A stretch of DNA of 64,000 nucleotides from Hippopus hippopus (lineage: Eukaryota; Mollusca; Bivalvia; Cardiida; Cardiidae), in assembly GCA_946811185.2 (NCBI GenBank), contig OX328108.1, positions 33,664,493 through 33,728,492 on the forward strand. Reading direction: 5' to 3'. Shown here one piece after another: positions 62,925-64,000 of this stretch. The translations under genes and the position numbers were made by a program. The notes under the pieces were generated by a model. That model worked only from the letters and a program-made list of their open reading frames with translations, was not told the origin of the DNA and did no database searches. The first letter of the stretch is position 1, and each line of letters starts with the position of its first letter.

Positions 62925-63126
62925 TTTTTTACTGTACCAAGTTTAAAGCCATTGCAAAAAGACAAATTGAATGTAGCTTAAATGACTATTTCTGTCCTTG
63001 ATAGTTAGGAAACGTTGTGGGAAAAGGAGTAAATACTGGATGACAACATGTCCTATTCTTACGATGTTTTTGAAAGCCTTCTCTTTCAGGGTCATTAACA
63101 CTTTGATTTGCGTAGTAAAGGGTTAA
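62925..63126 (+). mobile_element. piggyBac-like MITE inside the Helitron-like element
   Basis: actgtaccaagtttaaagcc at left, cgtagtaaaggg-TTAA (63123-63126) at right; the hairpin is decayed. Confidence 0.7.
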
Positions 63127-63199
63127 AAAGCCAGTGGAGCGATACAGGGCCATCATGGCCCTCTTGTTTTAGAAATTACATAAATATTTTTTTTTATTC

Positions 63200-63350
63200 C
63201 TTAACCCGATGACAAAAATTTTGATACATCCTTTTTTAAATCATCAAGCAGATGACAAATTCAGATGGCAATAAAAGATATGTCTTTGAAGGACTATTTA
63301 AAACATTGTGAAATGTTGAAAGTGCTTGTAGATTATAAATGTTAGGATAC
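63200..63350 (+). mobile_element. piggyBac-like MITE, very degenerate
   Basis: ccttaacccgatgacaaaaa and a weak interior, without a hairpin. Confidence 0.45.
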
Positions 63351-63565
63351 TTAACCCTTTACCACACACTACTGACTTTTAATGAACCTGAGGCTAAAAG
63401 CTTTTGAAAACAGTGTGGAAAAAGAAAATGCTGGAAGCCAGCACTTTCTCCTTTTTCCACAATGTTTTCTACCCTTCCCAAAGACAAATCTCAATTTTAA
63501 ACCACATTTATATCGTGGTCTACAGATGGACAAGCCTAAAATTGTTTTGTTTCGCAAAGAGTTAA
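63351..63565 (-). mobile_element. piggyBac-like MITE
   Basis: TTAA at 63351-63354 and 63562-63565; arms gtgtggaaaaag / ctttttccaca remain matched. Confidence 0.85.
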
Positions 63566-63574
63566 ATGATACCA

Positions 63575-64000
63575 TCTGTCTTTGAAATAGTTGAAAACTT
63601 TGCTGGAAAAGGAAAAAATGTTGGTTACCAGCATTTTTAGCTCACCTGAGCACTACATGCTCAAGGGGAGCTTTTAGGATCACCCGGTGTCCGTCGTGCG
63701 TCGTCAACAATTCTTTAAACATCAACTCCTTCTAAACCGCTGGGCCAATTTGGACCAAACTTGGCTGGAATGTTCCTTGGGAGGTTCTCTTTAGAAAATA
63801 TTCACAGAATTTGATCCCATCAAAAACTCTGGTTACCATGGCAACCAAATGGAATTTTCTAAGAAATTCTTTAAAAATCTCCTTCTCTGAAACCGCTGGT
63901 TGGATTTTGAAATAATTTCACAGAGATGTTCCTTGGGTGACCCCTTTCAAAAATTGTTCGCAAAATTTTGATCGGTCAAGAAACATGGCTCTGGTGAATG
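63575..64000 (+). mobile_element. MITE half joined to a Helitron-like element running off the window
   Basis: 63575-63636 is the MITE interior and left arm, cut in gcattttt exactly as at 29999. From 63634 the agctcacctgagcac / tgctcaaggggagct hairpin begins, then ctctggttaccatggcaacc and two similar units (cttctctgaaaccgctggtt-type). The 3' end is outside the window. Confidence 0.68.

Larger units (their letters stand above)
61462..63172 (+). mobile_element. Large Helitron-like non-autonomous element
   Basis: 5' ttttttagctccactggccg with the hairpin ctggccgaaggccag. A right subterminal gccagtggagc is its complement. The 3' hairpin AGGGCCATCATGGCCCT (63146-63162) is followed by cttgttttag. 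Interior: a (CCGT)n run at 61513-61545, about 150-bp units (gctaccaaatttggcatgta, then tatagccctggggtcaa) at 61730-62130 and 62595-62745, an unrelated stretch at 62130-62590, and a MITE at 62925-63126. No helicase frame. Confidence 0.7.

Noticed and set aside
3349..63585. A seeming protein family with F-A-D-D-K-L-N and E-N-I-V-G-K-G-E-N-A-G-Y-Q-H-F-L-L-F-P-Q-C-F repeated in dozens of short frames
   Set aside because: These are translations of the palindromic MITE; every instance lies on a copy, occurs on both strands, and has stops at the element ends.
1..64000. CRISPR array, operon, bacterial replication origin or viral genome
   Set aside because: No regular direct repeats with unique spacers (the tandem arrays have similar spacers), no dense co-oriented frames, and clear eukaryotic splicing.

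Overview
This is intron-dominated eukaryotic DNA, most likely from a mollusc and probably a heterodont bivalve. The reasons are short exons with GT-AG borders in long AT-rich introns, no bacterial-style gene packing, and a dense mix of palindromic MITEs, tRNA-headed SINEs and hairpin-ended Helitron-like elements of kinds I associate with bivalve genomes. The species call is inference; I could not search a database.

One protein-coding gene is supported. Eleven plus-strand pieces between 7600 and 48106 splice into a single uninterrupted reading frame of 1161 nt (387 codons including the stop). Ten of them encode most of a FERM domain plus the FERM-adjacent region of the PTPN3/PTPN4 (Drosophila Ptpmeg) non-receptor tyrosine phosphatase family. 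The order is: end of F1 (exons A-B), F2 (B-E), F3 (F-H), FERM-adjacent region (end of H, I, start of J), then a Ser/Thr/Asn/His-rich linker (J). The 5' exons lie left of the window. The PDZ and phosphatase exons are not visible. After a 15.6-kb intron, a candidate exon K keeps the frame, adds about 28 residues, and stops after D-T-V-L, which fits a class I PDZ ligand. An AATAAA lies 16 nt after the stop. This suggests a FERM-only isoform, or K may be an internal exon whose donor I cannot place.

The rest is intron or downstream DNA made of transposon layers. The dominant element is a roughly 230-bp TTAA-bounded, piggyBac-like MITE with ends CCCTTTACCA...TGGTAAAGGG and a core palindrome with arms of about 29 bp. 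I recognise roughly 80-90 whole or partial copies in 64 kb. Their translations create most of the apparent short ORFs. Other layers are a second MITE family with GAGCCATGCTCTG ends (8 copies), a hairpin element built on AGATCAGACTGCACA, V-type tRNA-headed SINEs, a (CAAT)n-tailed SINE family, an hAT element with a perfect 8-bp target duplication, several Helitron/Helentron-like elements, foldback elements, and mini- and microsatellites.

Layout: 1-7.6 kb is the intron upstream of exon A (70-bp minisatellite, MITEs, foldback, a TIR element with perfect 32-bp ends). 7.6-32.4 kb holds exons A-J with MITE-rich introns. 32.4-48.0 kb is the long J-K intron (hAT, tandem-repeat Helitron-like element, nested MITEs, a perfect 39-bp inverted repeat). 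48.0-48.1 kb is exon K. 48.1-64 kb is repeats with no convincing exon, ending in three Helitron-like elements.
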